Positions 1 to 8,502 of a stretch of DNA of 35,361 bases are shown here, piece by piece. The notes beneath the pieces were generated by a model that saw only the letters and a program-made list of their open reading frames with translations, was not told the origin of the DNA and ran no database searches. This stretch comes from Glaesserella parasuis (GTDB lineage Bacteria; Pseudomonadota; Gammaproteobacteria; Enterobacterales; Pasteurellaceae): NCBI RefSeq assembly GCF_002015085.1, contig NZ_MUXW01000038.1, positions 1 through 35,361 on the forward strand, read 5' to 3'. Within the stretch, counting starts at the first letter, position 1, and the number at the start of each line of letters is the position of its first letter. A program made the translations under genes and the position numbers.

Positions 1-98
1 AACCAACGCAAGTACTTTTTTAAAGTTTTTTTCTAAATGTTTTGTTTTTCACCAAAAAATAAAAACCATAAGATATAACCTATTGATTTTAAACAAAA

Positions 99-902
99 TT
101 ATTTTTCAACAAAATTCAGTATATTTAAGCGTTTAAATCCCCAATTCTGCATTACCTTTTCTCTTTTTAGGAAGTCTTCACTATTTTGCGTACAAAATGC
201 CTGATTTTCTTTGTTTTCGTTATTCACATTCCTCTTCACATCTTGTAACAAGCTCACTACACGGTTCGCAATCCCATTGCCCGGATCAACAAAAAAACTC
301 ACCCGTGGCAATAGTTGTTGCAACTCTTCTTTGACCAATGGGAAATGGGTGCAACCTAAAATCACCGTATCTAGCGTCGGGTGTGATTGCCATTCTTCAA
401 CAACTTTTTGCAAGCGTCGCATATCCACCGAACCCGTTTGCTGTTTTTCTTCGACGATTTCCACCAAATCTGTTGAGCCAATGCGTTCTACCACACAATC
501 TTTTGCATAGCGTTCAATCAACTCATCGACATAAGGGCGTGTTACCGTGCCTTTGGTCGCAAGCAAACCAATTGTTTTGGTTTGAGAAATTTGAGCGGCA
601 GGCTTAATCGCAGGCACAGTCCCGACAATCGGCATTGCAAACCGCTCTCGTAAGACAGGTAGCACAACCGTACTGGCAGTATTACAAGCAACAACCACCA
701 TATCAAGCGGATAATTTTCTGCAATTTTTTGCACAATACCTACCGCTAGTTCGATCAGCACCGCTTCTGATTTTTCAGAATAAGGGAAATACGCGTTGTC
801 AAAACAGTAGAGATAATGGGCATCTGGCAGATTTTCACGAATAGCATCGTAAATAGTCAAACCACCCATTCCTGAGTCGTAAAGAAGAATTGTTGGTTTC
901 AT
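99..902 (-). CDS. murI: Glutamate racemase
   Basis: This cytoplasmic enzyme interconverts L- and D-glutamate and supplies D-Glu for peptidoglycan. The 267-aa product has the usual family length. It opens with the DSGMGGLT motif (Asp9, Ser10) and carries both catalytic cysteines in their usual contexts: VACNTAST (Cys73) and LGCTHFPL (Cys184). The last 40 residues are charged and lysine/asparagine-rich and look like a lineage-specific tail. It is the last gene of a minus-strand run with the SGNH gene and ubiC; the ubiC stop lies 33 nt upstream, so co-transcription is likely. The 98 bases beyond its stop hold nothing I recognise. Family assignment is secure. Confidence 0.97.
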   Translation of the reverse strand: MKPTILLYDSGMGGLTIYDAIRENLPDAHYLYCFDNAYFPYSEKSEAVLIELAVGIVQKIAENYPLDMVVVACNTASTVVLPVLRERFAMPIVGTVPAIKPAAQISQTKTIGLLATKGTVTRPYVDELIERYAKDCVVERIGSTDLVEIVEEKQQTGSVDMRRLQKVVEEWQSHPTLDTVILGCTHFPLVKEELQQLLPRVSFFVDPGNGIANRVVSLLQDVKRNVNNENKENQAFCTQNSEDFLKREKVMQNWGFKRLNILNFVEK

Positions 903-935
903 TATATTTTGTAATTAAAGAACTTCGAGCGAATG

Positions 936-1439
936 CTACGCCTTTCTTGATGTGGTTTCAAATGAAAATTGTGGCAGAAACAGCTCTCGAATTTCTAACG
1001 GATAACCTTTGAGTAGCAATGTTGAACGGCGAGCATATAAGCCCGTCTGCTTGTCTTGGCTCCATTCCAAAGTTAAACGCTGTGGATTTTGCGGAAATAG
1101 CCACAAACCAATAGGATTATCTCCTAGGGTTAAAACGGCTTGTGCCACATTCTCAATTGTTTCTTCCGCTAATAGCGTTTGAGCAAAAATCCACACCTTA
1201 TCATCACCACTTAACACCACTTCTCGCACCCACGTTTTTGCAAAATATTGCTCAAATCCGACCGCTTGCCAGCCCTGTTGAACAACTTCAACGTCTAGCC
1301 TTTGACAAATTTGTTGCAACTTTTCGGTTAAAGAGTTCGTATGTAACAGCCATTCTGCAACTTGACTTGGCAAACCCGTTTCCGCCGTCTGCCAAGTTGA
1401 TGTGGCTAATAAGGTTCGATACTGCTCGAAATCCTGCAT
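936..1439 (-). CDS. ubiC: Chorismate--pyruvate lyase
   Basis: It splits chorismate into 4-hydroxybenzoate and pyruvate, the first committed step of ubiquinone synthesis. The 167-aa length fits UbiC. Family signatures visible are WVREVVLSGDD around residues 70-80, GLWLF at 111-115 and ARRSTLLLKGYPLEIRELFL at 136-155. Arg72 and Glu152 fall where E. coli UbiC has its product-binding Arg76 and Glu155. The ATG directly follows the stop codon of the upstream SGNH gene with no bases between (TAAATG on the minus strand), so translation is probably coupled. ubiA is not next to it, unlike in E. coli, but ubiD lies 1.8 kb upstream on the same strand. Confidence 0.93.
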   Translation of the reverse strand: MQDFEQYRTLLATSTWQTAETGLPSQVAEWLLHTNSLTEKLQQICQRLDVEVVQQGWQAVGFEQYFAKTWVREVVLSGDDKVWIFAQTLLAEETIENVAQAVLTLGDNPIGLWLFPQNPQRLTLEWSQDKQTGLYARRSTLLLKGYPLEIRELFLPQFSFETTSRKA

Positions 1440-2039
1440 TTAAGCCCCTAGCTGTTTGAGCAAAATCTGCTCTAACACATCATAGCCTTGCTGAGTAAAG
1501 TGCAATCCGTCGTGACACAGGTTTAGATCCAATTTGCCTTCTTCATTAGCAAAGGCATTCCACGTTTTCACATAACGAATATCGGAAGGGCAATGTGCTT
1601 CAAGGTATTGATTTAACGCCAAAATCGCAGGATTGTCTGTGGTCGCAATGTTATTCACAGGGGTTGCTTCTAATAAATAGTAACGAGATGTTGGGGCTAA
1701 CGTTTTAAAGGCGGACACAATCTCGTTAATCCAGCCTAACACTTGCTTCGGCGAATAATCAGGTTCTTTTACAATGTCATTCACCCCTAAAAAGATAAAC
1801 ACATCTTCGCCTAACTGTTTGATTAAATTACCTTTAACAATCAAATCAAGGTATTGACGAGTGCTAGTACCAGATAACCCTAAATTTGCCACCGTTTTAC
1901 CTGCAATATTCGGCGTGCCTTGTTCCATATCAGACCACATATCAAATAGTGAGTGACCAACAAGGGTAATTTGAGCTGTTTTATCAAACTCAGTCTGTTT
2001 GCTTAATGCCCTGTCTAAAATGTCTTGATCTGTTTTCAT
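1440..2039 (-). CDS. SGNH/GDSL-family hydrolase
   Basis: This is a 199-aa serine hydrolase of the SGNH fold (esterase/lipase/acylhydrolase-like); the substrate cannot be told from sequence. The four SGNH blocks are visible: VGHSLFDMW with nucleophile Ser30, GLSGTST with Gly57, FLGVNDIV with Asn87, and CHDGLHFTQQGYDVL with Asp177 and His180. No signal peptide is seen, so it is probably cytoplasmic. The start has a good ribosome-binding site (AAGGA, 7 nt upstream). It lies 38 nt downstream of trpS and abuts ubiC, so it is part of the trpS-ubiC-murI transcription unit. A named enzyme such as TesA is not justified because there is no export signal. Confidence 0.88.
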   Translation of the reverse strand: MKTDQDILDRALSKQTEFDKTAQITLVGHSLFDMWSDMEQGTPNIAGKTVANLGLSGTSTRQYLDLIVKGNLIKQLGEDVFIFLGVNDIVKEPDYSPKQVLGWINEIVSAFKTLAPTSRYYLLEATPVNNIATTDNPAILALNQYLEAHCPSDIRYVKTWNAFANEEGKLDLNLCHDGLHFTQQGYDVLEQILLKQLGA

Positions 2040-2077
2040 ATGTTATCCTTTGTCTAAAGTAATGATTAAAAACCATC

Positions 2078-3106
2078 CTACACAACAAATCCCACTTTCT
2101 TATACACGTCGGCTAAGGTTGCTTTCGCTTTTGCTCTCGCTTTTTCTGCACCTTCACGGTAGATATTTTCAAGCAATGCTTCATTGTTACGGAAATGGTG
2201 ATAACGTTCTTGAAGTTGGCTTAACATTGCGGAAACTTCGTCGGCGACGGCAGTTTTTAAGTGGCCGTACATTTTGCCTTCAAATTCTGTTTCTAATTCA
2301 GGAATTGTCTTGCCTGTGACGCTTGCCAAAATATCAAGTAGGTTTGATACGCCAGGTTTATTTTGAACGTCGTAACGTACAACAGGTGGCTCATCACCGT
2401 CGGTCATTGCCCGTTTGATTTTTTTCGCCACTGATTTTGGATCTTCTAATAAACCGATAACGTTATTACGGTTATCATCTGATTTTGACATCTTTTTCGT
2501 TGGTTCAAGTAGCGACATAATTCTCGCCCCTGTTTTGGCAATAAAGACTTCAGGCACAGCGAAGATTGGCTCAAGGACATTTCCCTCTGCGTCTTTTTTG
2601 CCGTATAACGCATTAAAACGGTTAGCAATATCACGGGTGATTTCTAGATGTTGTTTCTGATCGTCGCCTACAGGCACTTGATTTGCTTGGTACAGTAGAA
2701 TGTCTGCCGCCATTAGCACTGGATAAGTAAATAAGCCCACGTTTACGTTATCTTCGTGGCGAGCTGATTTGTCTTTGAATTGTGTCATTCGCCCCATTTC
2801 GCCGAAGTAGGTATAACAGTTTAAGATCCAAGCGAGTTGGCTATGTTCAGGAACGTGGGATTGAATAAAAATAGTGCTTTTGACTGGATCGATACCACAA
2901 GCAAGGTAAATGGCGAGTGTATCTAAGGTTGCTTTGCGTAACGCTTCTGGATCTTGTCTCACTGTGATGGCGTGTAAATCGACGATACAAAATAGACATT
3001 CATATTCATCTTGCATTTTAACCCAGTTACGTAATGCCCCAAGGTAGTTACCTAAACTTAATTCGCCCGATGGCTGTACGCCACTAAATACTATTGGTTT
3101 TGACAT
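2078..3106 (-). CDS. trpS: Tryptophan--tRNA ligase
   Basis: This class I aminoacyl-tRNA synthetase charges tRNA-Trp. I place the start at MSKPIVFSGVQPSG, giving 342 aa, because this is the conserved N-terminus and a purine-rich ribosome-binding site (AGAGAAAG) sits just upstream; a longer in-frame reading to 3172 adds 22 non-conserved residues. The HIGH-equivalent is SLGNYLG (residues 17-23) and the KMSKS loop is KKMSKSDD (KMSKS at 205-209). ADILLYQ around Asp135 is the tryptophan-recognition segment. It is the first gene of the minus-strand unit ending at murI and is separated from ubiD by a terminator-like hairpin. Confidence 0.97.
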   Translation of the reverse strand: MSKPIVFSGVQPSGELSLGNYLGALRNWVKMQDEYECLFCIVDLHAITVRQDPEALRKATLDTLAIYLACGIDPVKSTIFIQSHVPEHSQLAWILNCYTYFGEMGRMTQFKDKSARHEDNVNVGLFTYPVLMAADILLYQANQVPVGDDQKQHLEITRDIANRFNALYGKKDAEGNVLEPIFAVPEVFIAKTGARIMSLLEPTKKMSKSDDNRNNVIGLLEDPKSVAKKIKRAMTDGDEPPVVRYDVQNKPGVSNLLDILASVTGKTIPELETEFEGKMYGHLKTAVADEVSAMLSQLQERYHHFRNNEALLENIYREGAEKARAKAKATLADVYKKVGFVV

Positions 3107-3124
3107 AATCTTTCTCTTTTTAGT

Positions 3125-3187
3125 AAAAAATCTAGCGGTGTGATTTTGGCAGAAATTTGCTAAAAATGCCAAGTATTCAACCGCTTA
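3125..3187 (-). terminator. Uptake-sequence-based terminator after ubiD
   Basis: Two oppositely oriented partial uptake sequences form the outer stem (AGCGGT at 3134-3139 and ACCGCT at 3180-3185), with an inner TTGGCA/TGCCAA stem. On the minus strand the hairpin is followed by a T6 run (3125-3130). It lies just after the ubiD stop and before trpS. Confidence 0.7.
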
Positions 3188-3199
3188 TCATTTAAGGAA

Positions 3200-4669
3200 T
3201 TAATCCTCAATCCCCAAACTTTCCCAGATTTCATCAACACGTTTGACGACATCGGGATTTTTGGTAATCGGCGTTCCCCATTCTCGTTGGGTTTCACCTG
3301 CCCATTTATTTGTGGCATCAATGCCCATTTTTGAGCCTAATCCTGCGATAGGGGACGCAAAATCAAGGTAATCAATCGGTGTGTTTTCGATTAATGTCGC
3401 ATCTCTTGCTGGATCGCAACGAGTGGTAATCGCCCAGATTACATCTTTCCAATCTCTCGCATTGACATCATCATCACACACAATCACAAATTTGGTGTAC
3501 ATAAACTGTCTTAAAAATGACCAAACCCCCATCATTACTCGTTTGGCGTGTCCTGCGTATTGCTTTTTGATCGTGACTACCGCTAGGCGATAAGAACAGC
3601 CTTCGGGCGGTAAGTAGAAATCAACGATTTCAGGGAATTGCTTCTGCAAAATCGGGATAAACACTTCATTCAAGGCTTCGCCTAAGACCGCAGGTTCATC
3701 AGGTGGTCTGCCCGTGTAGGTGGAATGATAGATGGCATCTTTTCGCATTGTAATATGCGTCACGGTAAACACAGGGAAATACTCTTGTTCATTGTAATAT
3801 CCCGTATGATCGCCGTAAGGTCCTTCCAATGCGGTTTCGTTAAGATCGATATAGCCTTCAAGCACAATCTCAGCACTGGCAGGCACTTCCAAATCATTGC
3901 TGATGGATTTCACCACTTCGGTTTTGTGTCCACGCAATAACCCTGCAAATGCATATTCTGATAAAGTATCGGGGATCGGCGTGACGGCGGCTAAAATCGT
4001 AGCAGGATCTGCCCCTAATGCGACCGAAACAGGAAACGGCTTATCGGGATTAGCTTCTTTCCACTCTTGGAAATCCAACGCACCGCCACGATGCGATAGC
4101 CAACGCATAATCAATTTATTTTTAGTGATTAACTGCTGGCGATAAATCCCCAAATTTAACCGCTTTTTATAAGGACCTTGCGTAATGGTTAAGCCCCAAG
4201 TGACAAGCGGTGCGACATCACCTTGCCAACAGTGCATAATCGGCAGTTGATACAGATCGACATCATCATCCGAGATCACCACTTGCTGACAATCTGCTTT
4301 ATTCAACACCTTACTTGGCATATTCAGCACTTGCTTCCACTGTGGCAACTGTCCGATTAGATCTTTAAAGCCTTTTGGCGGTTCGGGTTCTTTTAAGAAC
4401 GCCAACAACTTGCCTAGCTCTCGCAAGGCTTTGGTATCTTCTTGTCCCATACCCATTGCCACCCGTTCCGGCGTGCCGAATAGATTGCACAGCACAGGCA
4501 TTTTGTAGCCTTTCGGGTTTTCAAATAAGAGAGCCGGACCACCTTTACTCAAAGTACGATCCGCAATCTCGGTCATTTCCAAATAAGGATCGATCTCTTG
4601 AGTAATACGCTTCAGTTCGCCTTTTTGCTCAAGCAGATCGAGAAATTCTCGCAGGTTTTTGTATTTCAT
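3200..4669 (-). CDS. ubiD: 4-hydroxy-3-polyprenylbenzoate decarboxylase
   Basis: This prenylated-FMN-dependent decarboxylase removes the carboxyl group of the polyprenyl-hydroxybenzoate intermediate of ubiquinone. It needs UbiX to supply the cofactor; ubiX is not in this window. The sequence is near-colinear with E. coli UbiD throughout, with unmistakable blocks such as LSHRGGALD, PVSVALGADPATILAA, EGPYGDHTGYYNE and SKMGIDATNKW. I choose the ATG at 4669 (489 aa, MKYKNLREFL) because GGAG lies 6 nt before it and it matches the E. coli N-terminus; two earlier in-frame ATGs (to 4696) lack this support. It contains a perfect uptake 9-mer at 4203-4211. Confidence 0.97.
   Translation of the reverse strand: MKYKNLREFLDLLEQKGELKRITQEIDPYLEMTEIADRTLSKGGPALLFENPKGYKMPVLCNLFGTPERVAMGMGQEDTKALRELGKLLAFLKEPEPPKGFKDLIGQLPQWKQVLNMPSKVLNKADCQQVVISDDDVDLYQLPIMHCWQGDVAPLVTWGLTITQGPYKKRLNLGIYRQQLITKNKLIMRWLSHRGGALDFQEWKEANPDKPFPVSVALGADPATILAAVTPIPDTLSEYAFAGLLRGHKTEVVKSISNDLEVPASAEIVLEGYIDLNETALEGPYGDHTGYYNEQEYFPVFTVTHITMRKDAIYHSTYTGRPPDEPAVLGEALNEVFIPILQKQFPEIVDFYLPPEGCSYRLAVVTIKKQYAGHAKRVMMGVWSFLRQFMYTKFVIVCDDDVNARDWKDVIWAITTRCDPARDATLIENTPIDYLDFASPIAGLGSKMGIDATNKWAGETQREWGTPITKNPDVVKRVDEIWESLGIED
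4203..4211 (+). repeat. DNA uptake signal sequence
   Basis: Perfect ACAAGCGGT core of the Actinobacillus/Mannheimia-type uptake sequence, lying inside ubiD. Confidence 0.85.
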
Positions 4670-4720
4670 TGGATTCTCCATTGCAAGAAAATGCAATTTT
4701 AATAAAATTTCTAATCTAGA

Positions 4721-4761
4721 GAAATAAAAGAGCTGACCCCAGTATGATACTGAAATCAGCC
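4721..4761 (-). terminator. Rho-independent terminator of the dnaK-dnaJ operon
   Basis: Read on the minus strand, 4732-4760 folds into a 14-bp stem (three G-U pairs, minimal loop) followed by CTTTTATTT. It lies about 70 nt past the dnaJ stop and before ubiD, so it should separate the two units. Confidence 0.75.
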
Positions 4762-4828
4762 CATTAAAACTATCTATTTAAAGATATAGCCACACTATTT
4801 GGAATATAATGCAATAAATACAACTAAA

Positions 4829-5965
4829 CTATTTACTTAAATTATCAAAGAAGTTTTTCACCCCTTTGAAAAAACCTTCGTGTTTTGGTCGATGTTGCCC
4901 TTTGCCTTCCAGACTTTCTTCTAATTTACGTAACAACTCTTTTTGTTCTTCATTAAGCGATACTGGGGTTTCAATAATCACTTTACAGATTAAATCCCCT
5001 GCATAGCCACCTCTTGCACTGGTTACGCCTTTACCACGCACGCGGAACAGTTTGCCCGTTTGGGTTTCGGCTGGGATTTTGAGTTTCACGCGACCGTCTA
5101 ATGTCGGCACTTCAATCTCGCCGCCTAATGCCGCCATTGTGAAGCTGATTGGCACTTCGCAGTAAAGATTTGAGCCGTCACGCACGAAAATATCGTGGTC
5201 TTTCACGTGAATTACCACATATAAATCCCCTGCTGGAGCGCCGTTTTCCCCTGCAGCCCCTTCACCTGATAAGCGAAGTTGGTTGCCGGTATCTACGCCT
5301 GCTGGAATGGTGACCGAAAGGTTTTTGGTTTTCTCAACACGTCCATCACCGTGGCAAGATTTACACGGTTTCTCAATTTTCTTACCGGTGCCGTGACAAC
5401 TTGGACAAACGGTTTCTGTCATAAAGAAACCTTGCTGGCGACGAACGCGTCCTGAGCCGTGGCAGTGCGGACAGGTTTCGACCTTGCTTCCCGCTTCAGC
5501 ACCAGAACCGTGGCAAGTATCACATTGAACAAGAGTTCGAATGCGAATATCTTTTTTCACACCACGCACAGCTTCTTCTAGGGTGATTTCGAGATCGTAG
5601 CGTAAGTCATCACCACGCACGACACGTTGGCGACGACCGCCACCACCGAAACCTCCACCAAACATTTCGCTGAAAATATCTTCAAAGCCGCCGAAACCGC
5701 CACCACCAAATCCGCCGAAGCCACCTGCTCCGCCGCCTTGTTCAAAGGCTTGGTGACCGTATTGGTCGTACATTGCACGTTTTTCATTGTCGCCTAAGAC
5801 TTCATAGGCTTCTTTAATCTCTTTAAATTTTTCTTCAGCTTCTTTGCTGCCTTGGTTTTTGTCAGGGTGATGCTTTGCCGCTAAACGTTTGTAAGCACGT
5901 TTAATCTCTTGCTCACTTGCCCCTTTTTGTAAACCAAGGACTTCGTAATAATCTTTTTTTGCCAT
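4829..5965 (-). CDS. dnaJ: Chaperone protein DnaJ (Hsp40)
   Basis: This co-chaperone stimulates the DnaK ATPase and delivers unfolded clients. The 378-aa product has the complete type I layout: J domain (residues 1-70) with the HPD triad at 33-35, a Gly/Phe-rich linker (about 75-115), a zinc domain with four CxxCHGxG-type repeats (about 145-210), and the C-terminal substrate-binding barrels. It follows dnaK on the minus strand but is separated from it by a small unrecognised gene and a hairpin, so the usual tight dnaK-dnaJ linkage is interrupted. No strong ribosome-binding site is visible before the ATG. Confidence 0.98.
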   Translation of the reverse strand: MAKKDYYEVLGLQKGASEQEIKRAYKRLAAKHHPDKNQGSKEAEEKFKEIKEAYEVLGDNEKRAMYDQYGHQAFEQGGGAGGFGGFGGGGFGGFEDIFSEMFGGGFGGGGRRQRVVRGDDLRYDLEITLEEAVRGVKKDIRIRTLVQCDTCHGSGAEAGSKVETCPHCHGSGRVRRQQGFFMTETVCPSCHGTGKKIEKPCKSCHGDGRVEKTKNLSVTIPAGVDTGNQLRLSGEGAAGENGAPAGDLYVVIHVKDHDIFVRDGSNLYCEVPISFTMAALGGEIEVPTLDGRVKLKIPAETQTGKLFRVRGKGVTSARGGYAGDLICKVIIETPVSLNEEQKELLRKLEESLEGKGQHRPKHEGFFKGVKNFFDNLSK

Positions 5966-6019
5966 AATTATTCAGTGTTTTGCAGAATTTTGAAGGAATT
6001 TGATCGCTTGTTATATGCA

Positions 6020-6046
6020 CTAAAAGGGCGTGTTACCACGCCCTTA
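6020..6046 (-). terminator. Hairpin between the small gene and dnaJ (attenuator or terminator)
   Basis: A perfect 9-bp stem (6024-6032 with 6037-6045, AAGGGCGTG) closes a 4-nt loop. On the minus strand the stem runs into TTTTA. It sits 13 nt past the stop of the 88-aa gene and 58 nt before dnaJ. The short U-run suggests partial termination, which would lower dnaJ relative to dnaK. Confidence 0.6.
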
Positions 6047-6058
6047 AATTCCTAGTAG

Positions 6059-6325
6059 TTAATCGTCTTGGGTAAAAAAAGCAAAGTAATTTATTGTATC
6101 TTCTAGAATTTTTACATTAGAATCACATTCCCAATCTGATTTATTATTGAAAAAACCTATAGGATATTCATATATATACTGACTTATACCATAATCTTCA
6201 TTATAAAGTTTATAACAATTTTCAGTCCCCATAGATCTTTCATCACTATCAACTAATTCACATTCAAAATCTTGTACGGGAATCTTAATTTCAATGCCCT
6301 GATAATTAATTAGTACATATTCCAT
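6059..6325 (-). CDS. Hypothetical 88-aa acidic protein between dnaK and dnaJ
   Basis: I do not recognise a family. The product is small, acidic and rich in aromatic residues (many Tyr, Phe and Trp), with no signal peptide, membrane segment or metal-binding motif. Its coding reality is supported by a good ribosome-binding site (AAGAGG about 6 nt before the ATG), a start 9 nt after the dnaK stop, and an intact frame in a compact operon. It is more AT-rich than both neighbours, which suggests later insertion. The size and acidity would also suit an orphan immunity-type protein, but nothing in the sequence proves this. Expression should follow dnaK and so be heat-inducible. Confidence 0.6.
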   Translation of the reverse strand: MEYVLINYQGIEIKIPVQDFECELVDSDERSMGTENCYKLYNEDYGISQYIYEYPIGFFNNKSDWECDSNVKILEDTINYFAFFTQDD

Positions 6326-6334
6326 ATATACCTC

Positions 6335-8236
6335 TTATTTATTATCCTTCACTTCTTCAAACTCAGCATCGACCACGCCGTCGTCTTTTTGACTTTGTTG
6401 GGCTTGTTGCTGACCTTGTTGAGCCTGAGCTTGACCTGCTTGGATTAACGGCTCGGACGCTTTTACGAGGGCTTCGATTTTCGCTTCGATATCCGCTTTA
6501 TCTTCACCTTTCGCTGCTTTTTCTAATGCCGCTACCGCTTCTTCGATCTTCGCTTTATCTGCATCAGCAAGGTTGCTACCTGCTTCGGCGATCTGTTTAC
6601 GAGTTGAGTGAGCAATTGCGTCCGCTTGGTTGCGAGTTTGCACTAACTCTTCAAATTTACGGTCTGCTTCTGCGTTCGCTTCCGCATCACGCACCATTTG
6701 CTCGATTTCCGCATCGCTTAAGCCTGAAGATGCTTGGATCTTAATTTGTTGCTCTTTACCTGTGTTCTTATCTTTCGCTGAAACGTGGATAATACCGTTT
6801 GCGTCAATATCAAAGGTTACTTCAATTTGTGGCATACCACGTGGTGCAGGGTTAATGCCTTCAAGGTTAAACTGACCTAATGATTTGTTATCCGACGCAC
6901 GTTTACGTTCACCTTGTAAAACGTGAATGGTTACTGCACTTTGATTATCTTCCGCCGTTGAGAACACTTGCGATTTTTTCGTTGGGATCGTGGTGTTTTT
7001 CTCAATTAAGGTTGTCATCACGCCACCCATTGTTTCGATACCTAATGATAACGGGGTGACGTCTAACAATAATACGTCTGTTACATCACCAGCTAATACG
7101 CCACCTTGTACCGCCGCACCGATAGCTACCGCTTCATCTGGGTTTACGTCTTTGCGTGGTTCTTTGCCGAAGAAGTCAGCCACTTTTTTCTGTACTAATG
7201 GCATACGGGTTTGGCCGCCAACTAAGATCACATCGTTGATCTCAGATACGCTTAAACCTGCATCAGCTAACGCCACTTTTACTGGCTCTAATGAGCGGTT
7301 TACTAAATCTTCTACTAACGCTTCTAATTTCGCACGAGTTACAGTTAATACTAAGTGTTTTGGACCTGTTGCATCTGCGGTGATATACGGAAGATTTACT
7401 TCGGTTGATTGAGCAGACGAAAGTTCGATTTTCGCTTTTTCTGCCGCTTCTTTCACACGTTGCATTGCCATTGAGTCATTGCGTAAATCTACGCCTTGCT
7501 CTTTTTGAAATTCTTCAACAAGGTAGTTAATTAAACGGTTGTCGAAGTCTTCACCACCTAAGTGAGTATCACCGTTGGTTGCACGCACTTCAAAGGTTTG
7601 TTCGCCATCTAAGTTATCAATTTCGATGATAGACAAGTCGAATGTACCACCACCCAAGTCATACACTGCAACAATTTGGTTTTCTTTTTTAGAGTCTAAA
7701 CCGTAAGCCAATGCCGCTGCTGTTGGTTCGTTAATGATACGTTTAACTTCTAAACCTGCGATACGACCTGCATCTTTAGTTGCTTGACGTTGAGCATCGT
7801 TAAAGTAAGCAGGCACAGTAATAACCGCTTCAGTCACTGGCTCACCTAAGAAATCTTCTGCAGTTTTCTTCATTTTTTTCAATACTTCCGCAGAGATTTG
7901 CGGTGGAGCCATTTTTTCGCCTTTTACCGATACCCACGCATCGCCATTGTCTGCTTTGGTAATCTCAAACGGCATAATTTCAATGTCACGTTGAACTTCA
8001 GAATCAGTAAAACGACGACCGATTAAACGTTTAATCGCAAATAAAGTATTTTTCGGGTTAGTGATCGCTTGGCGTTTTGCTGGCTGACCAACTAAGGTTT
8101 CTTTGTCTGTATAAGCAATGATTGACGGAGTAGTACGCGCACCTTCTGTATTTTCAATTACGCGTGGTTTGTCGCCGTCCATTACCGCAACACAAGAGTT
8201 GGTTGTACCTAAGTCAATACCGATAATTTTTCCCAT
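6335..8236 (-). CDS. dnaK: Chaperone protein DnaK (Hsp70)
   Basis: This ATP-dependent chaperone works with DnaJ and GrpE. The 633-aa protein has the full Hsp70 layout: the nucleotide-binding domain opens with GIDLGTTNSCVAVMDG and carries the phosphate loop DLGGGTFDLS near residue 195. A substrate-binding domain (about 395-505) and a helical lid follow, ending in a Gln-rich linker and an acidic EEVKDNK tail. AGAGGA lies 8 nt before the ATG. A sigma-32 promoter sits about 180 nt upstream. It heads the minus-strand unit dnaK, small gene, dnaJ; grpE is not here. Confidence 0.99.
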   Translation of the reverse strand: MGKIIGIDLGTTNSCVAVMDGDKPRVIENTEGARTTPSIIAYTDKETLVGQPAKRQAITNPKNTLFAIKRLIGRRFTDSEVQRDIEIMPFEITKADNGDAWVSVKGEKMAPPQISAEVLKKMKKTAEDFLGEPVTEAVITVPAYFNDAQRQATKDAGRIAGLEVKRIINEPTAAALAYGLDSKKENQIVAVYDLGGGTFDLSIIEIDNLDGEQTFEVRATNGDTHLGGEDFDNRLINYLVEEFQKEQGVDLRNDSMAMQRVKEAAEKAKIELSSAQSTEVNLPYITADATGPKHLVLTVTRAKLEALVEDLVNRSLEPVKVALADAGLSVSEINDVILVGGQTRMPLVQKKVADFFGKEPRKDVNPDEAVAIGAAVQGGVLAGDVTDVLLLDVTPLSLGIETMGGVMTTLIEKNTTIPTKKSQVFSTAEDNQSAVTIHVLQGERKRASDNKSLGQFNLEGINPAPRGMPQIEVTFDIDANGIIHVSAKDKNTGKEQQIKIQASSGLSDAEIEQMVRDAEANAEADRKFEELVQTRNQADAIAHSTRKQIAEAGSNLADADKAKIEEAVAALEKAAKGEDKADIEAKIEALVKASEPLIQAGQAQAQQGQQQAQQSQKDDGVVDAEFEEVKDNK

Positions 8237-8298
8237 AGTTTGATTCCTCTAATATAAATTTGGTTACTTGTGGGACTGAACCATCATATTCAACGTAG

Positions 8299-8317
8299 GG
8301 ACACACTGCGTGTGTCC
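8299..8317. repeat. Small palindrome in the dnaK leader
   Basis: GGACACAC (8299-8306) and GTGTGTCC (8310-8317) form a perfect 8-bp stem with a 3-nt loop, in the 5' leader of dnaK between the promoter and the start codon. It could fold in the mRNA leader or be a dispersed intergenic palindrome. Confidence 0.55.
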
Positions 8318-8413
8318 ACAGACTGTTCCTACTGTGTATAGATGGATAACATCCGCCACTTTGTTAAAAAAGAAACGGGAAGTTGTGCTACGTTCCCGCT
8401 CAGACGGAACAAT

Positions 8414-8441
8414 AAATAGGGATAAAAATGTGGGCTTCAAG
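8414..8441 (-). promoter_or_regulatory. Sigma-32 heat-shock promoter for dnaK
   Basis: On the minus strand, CTTGAAG (8435-8441, preceded by CC so CCCTTGAA is complete) is followed after exactly 13 nt by CCCTATTT (8414-8421). The RpoH consensus is CTTGAAA, 13-17 nt, CCCCATNT. The match is 6/7 and 7/8 with an allowed spacer, and the position and orientation fit dnaK. Confidence 0.85.
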
Positions 8442-8502
8442 GGTAAAACTAAAAAAAATTTAAAAAAATATGTATTATCACACACACACGCACTATTTCT
8501 CA

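Noticed and set aside
6990..7412. A 140-codon plus-strand frame
   Set aside because: It lies wholly inside dnaK on the opposite strand and its peptide has no recognisable features; it is a shadow frame.
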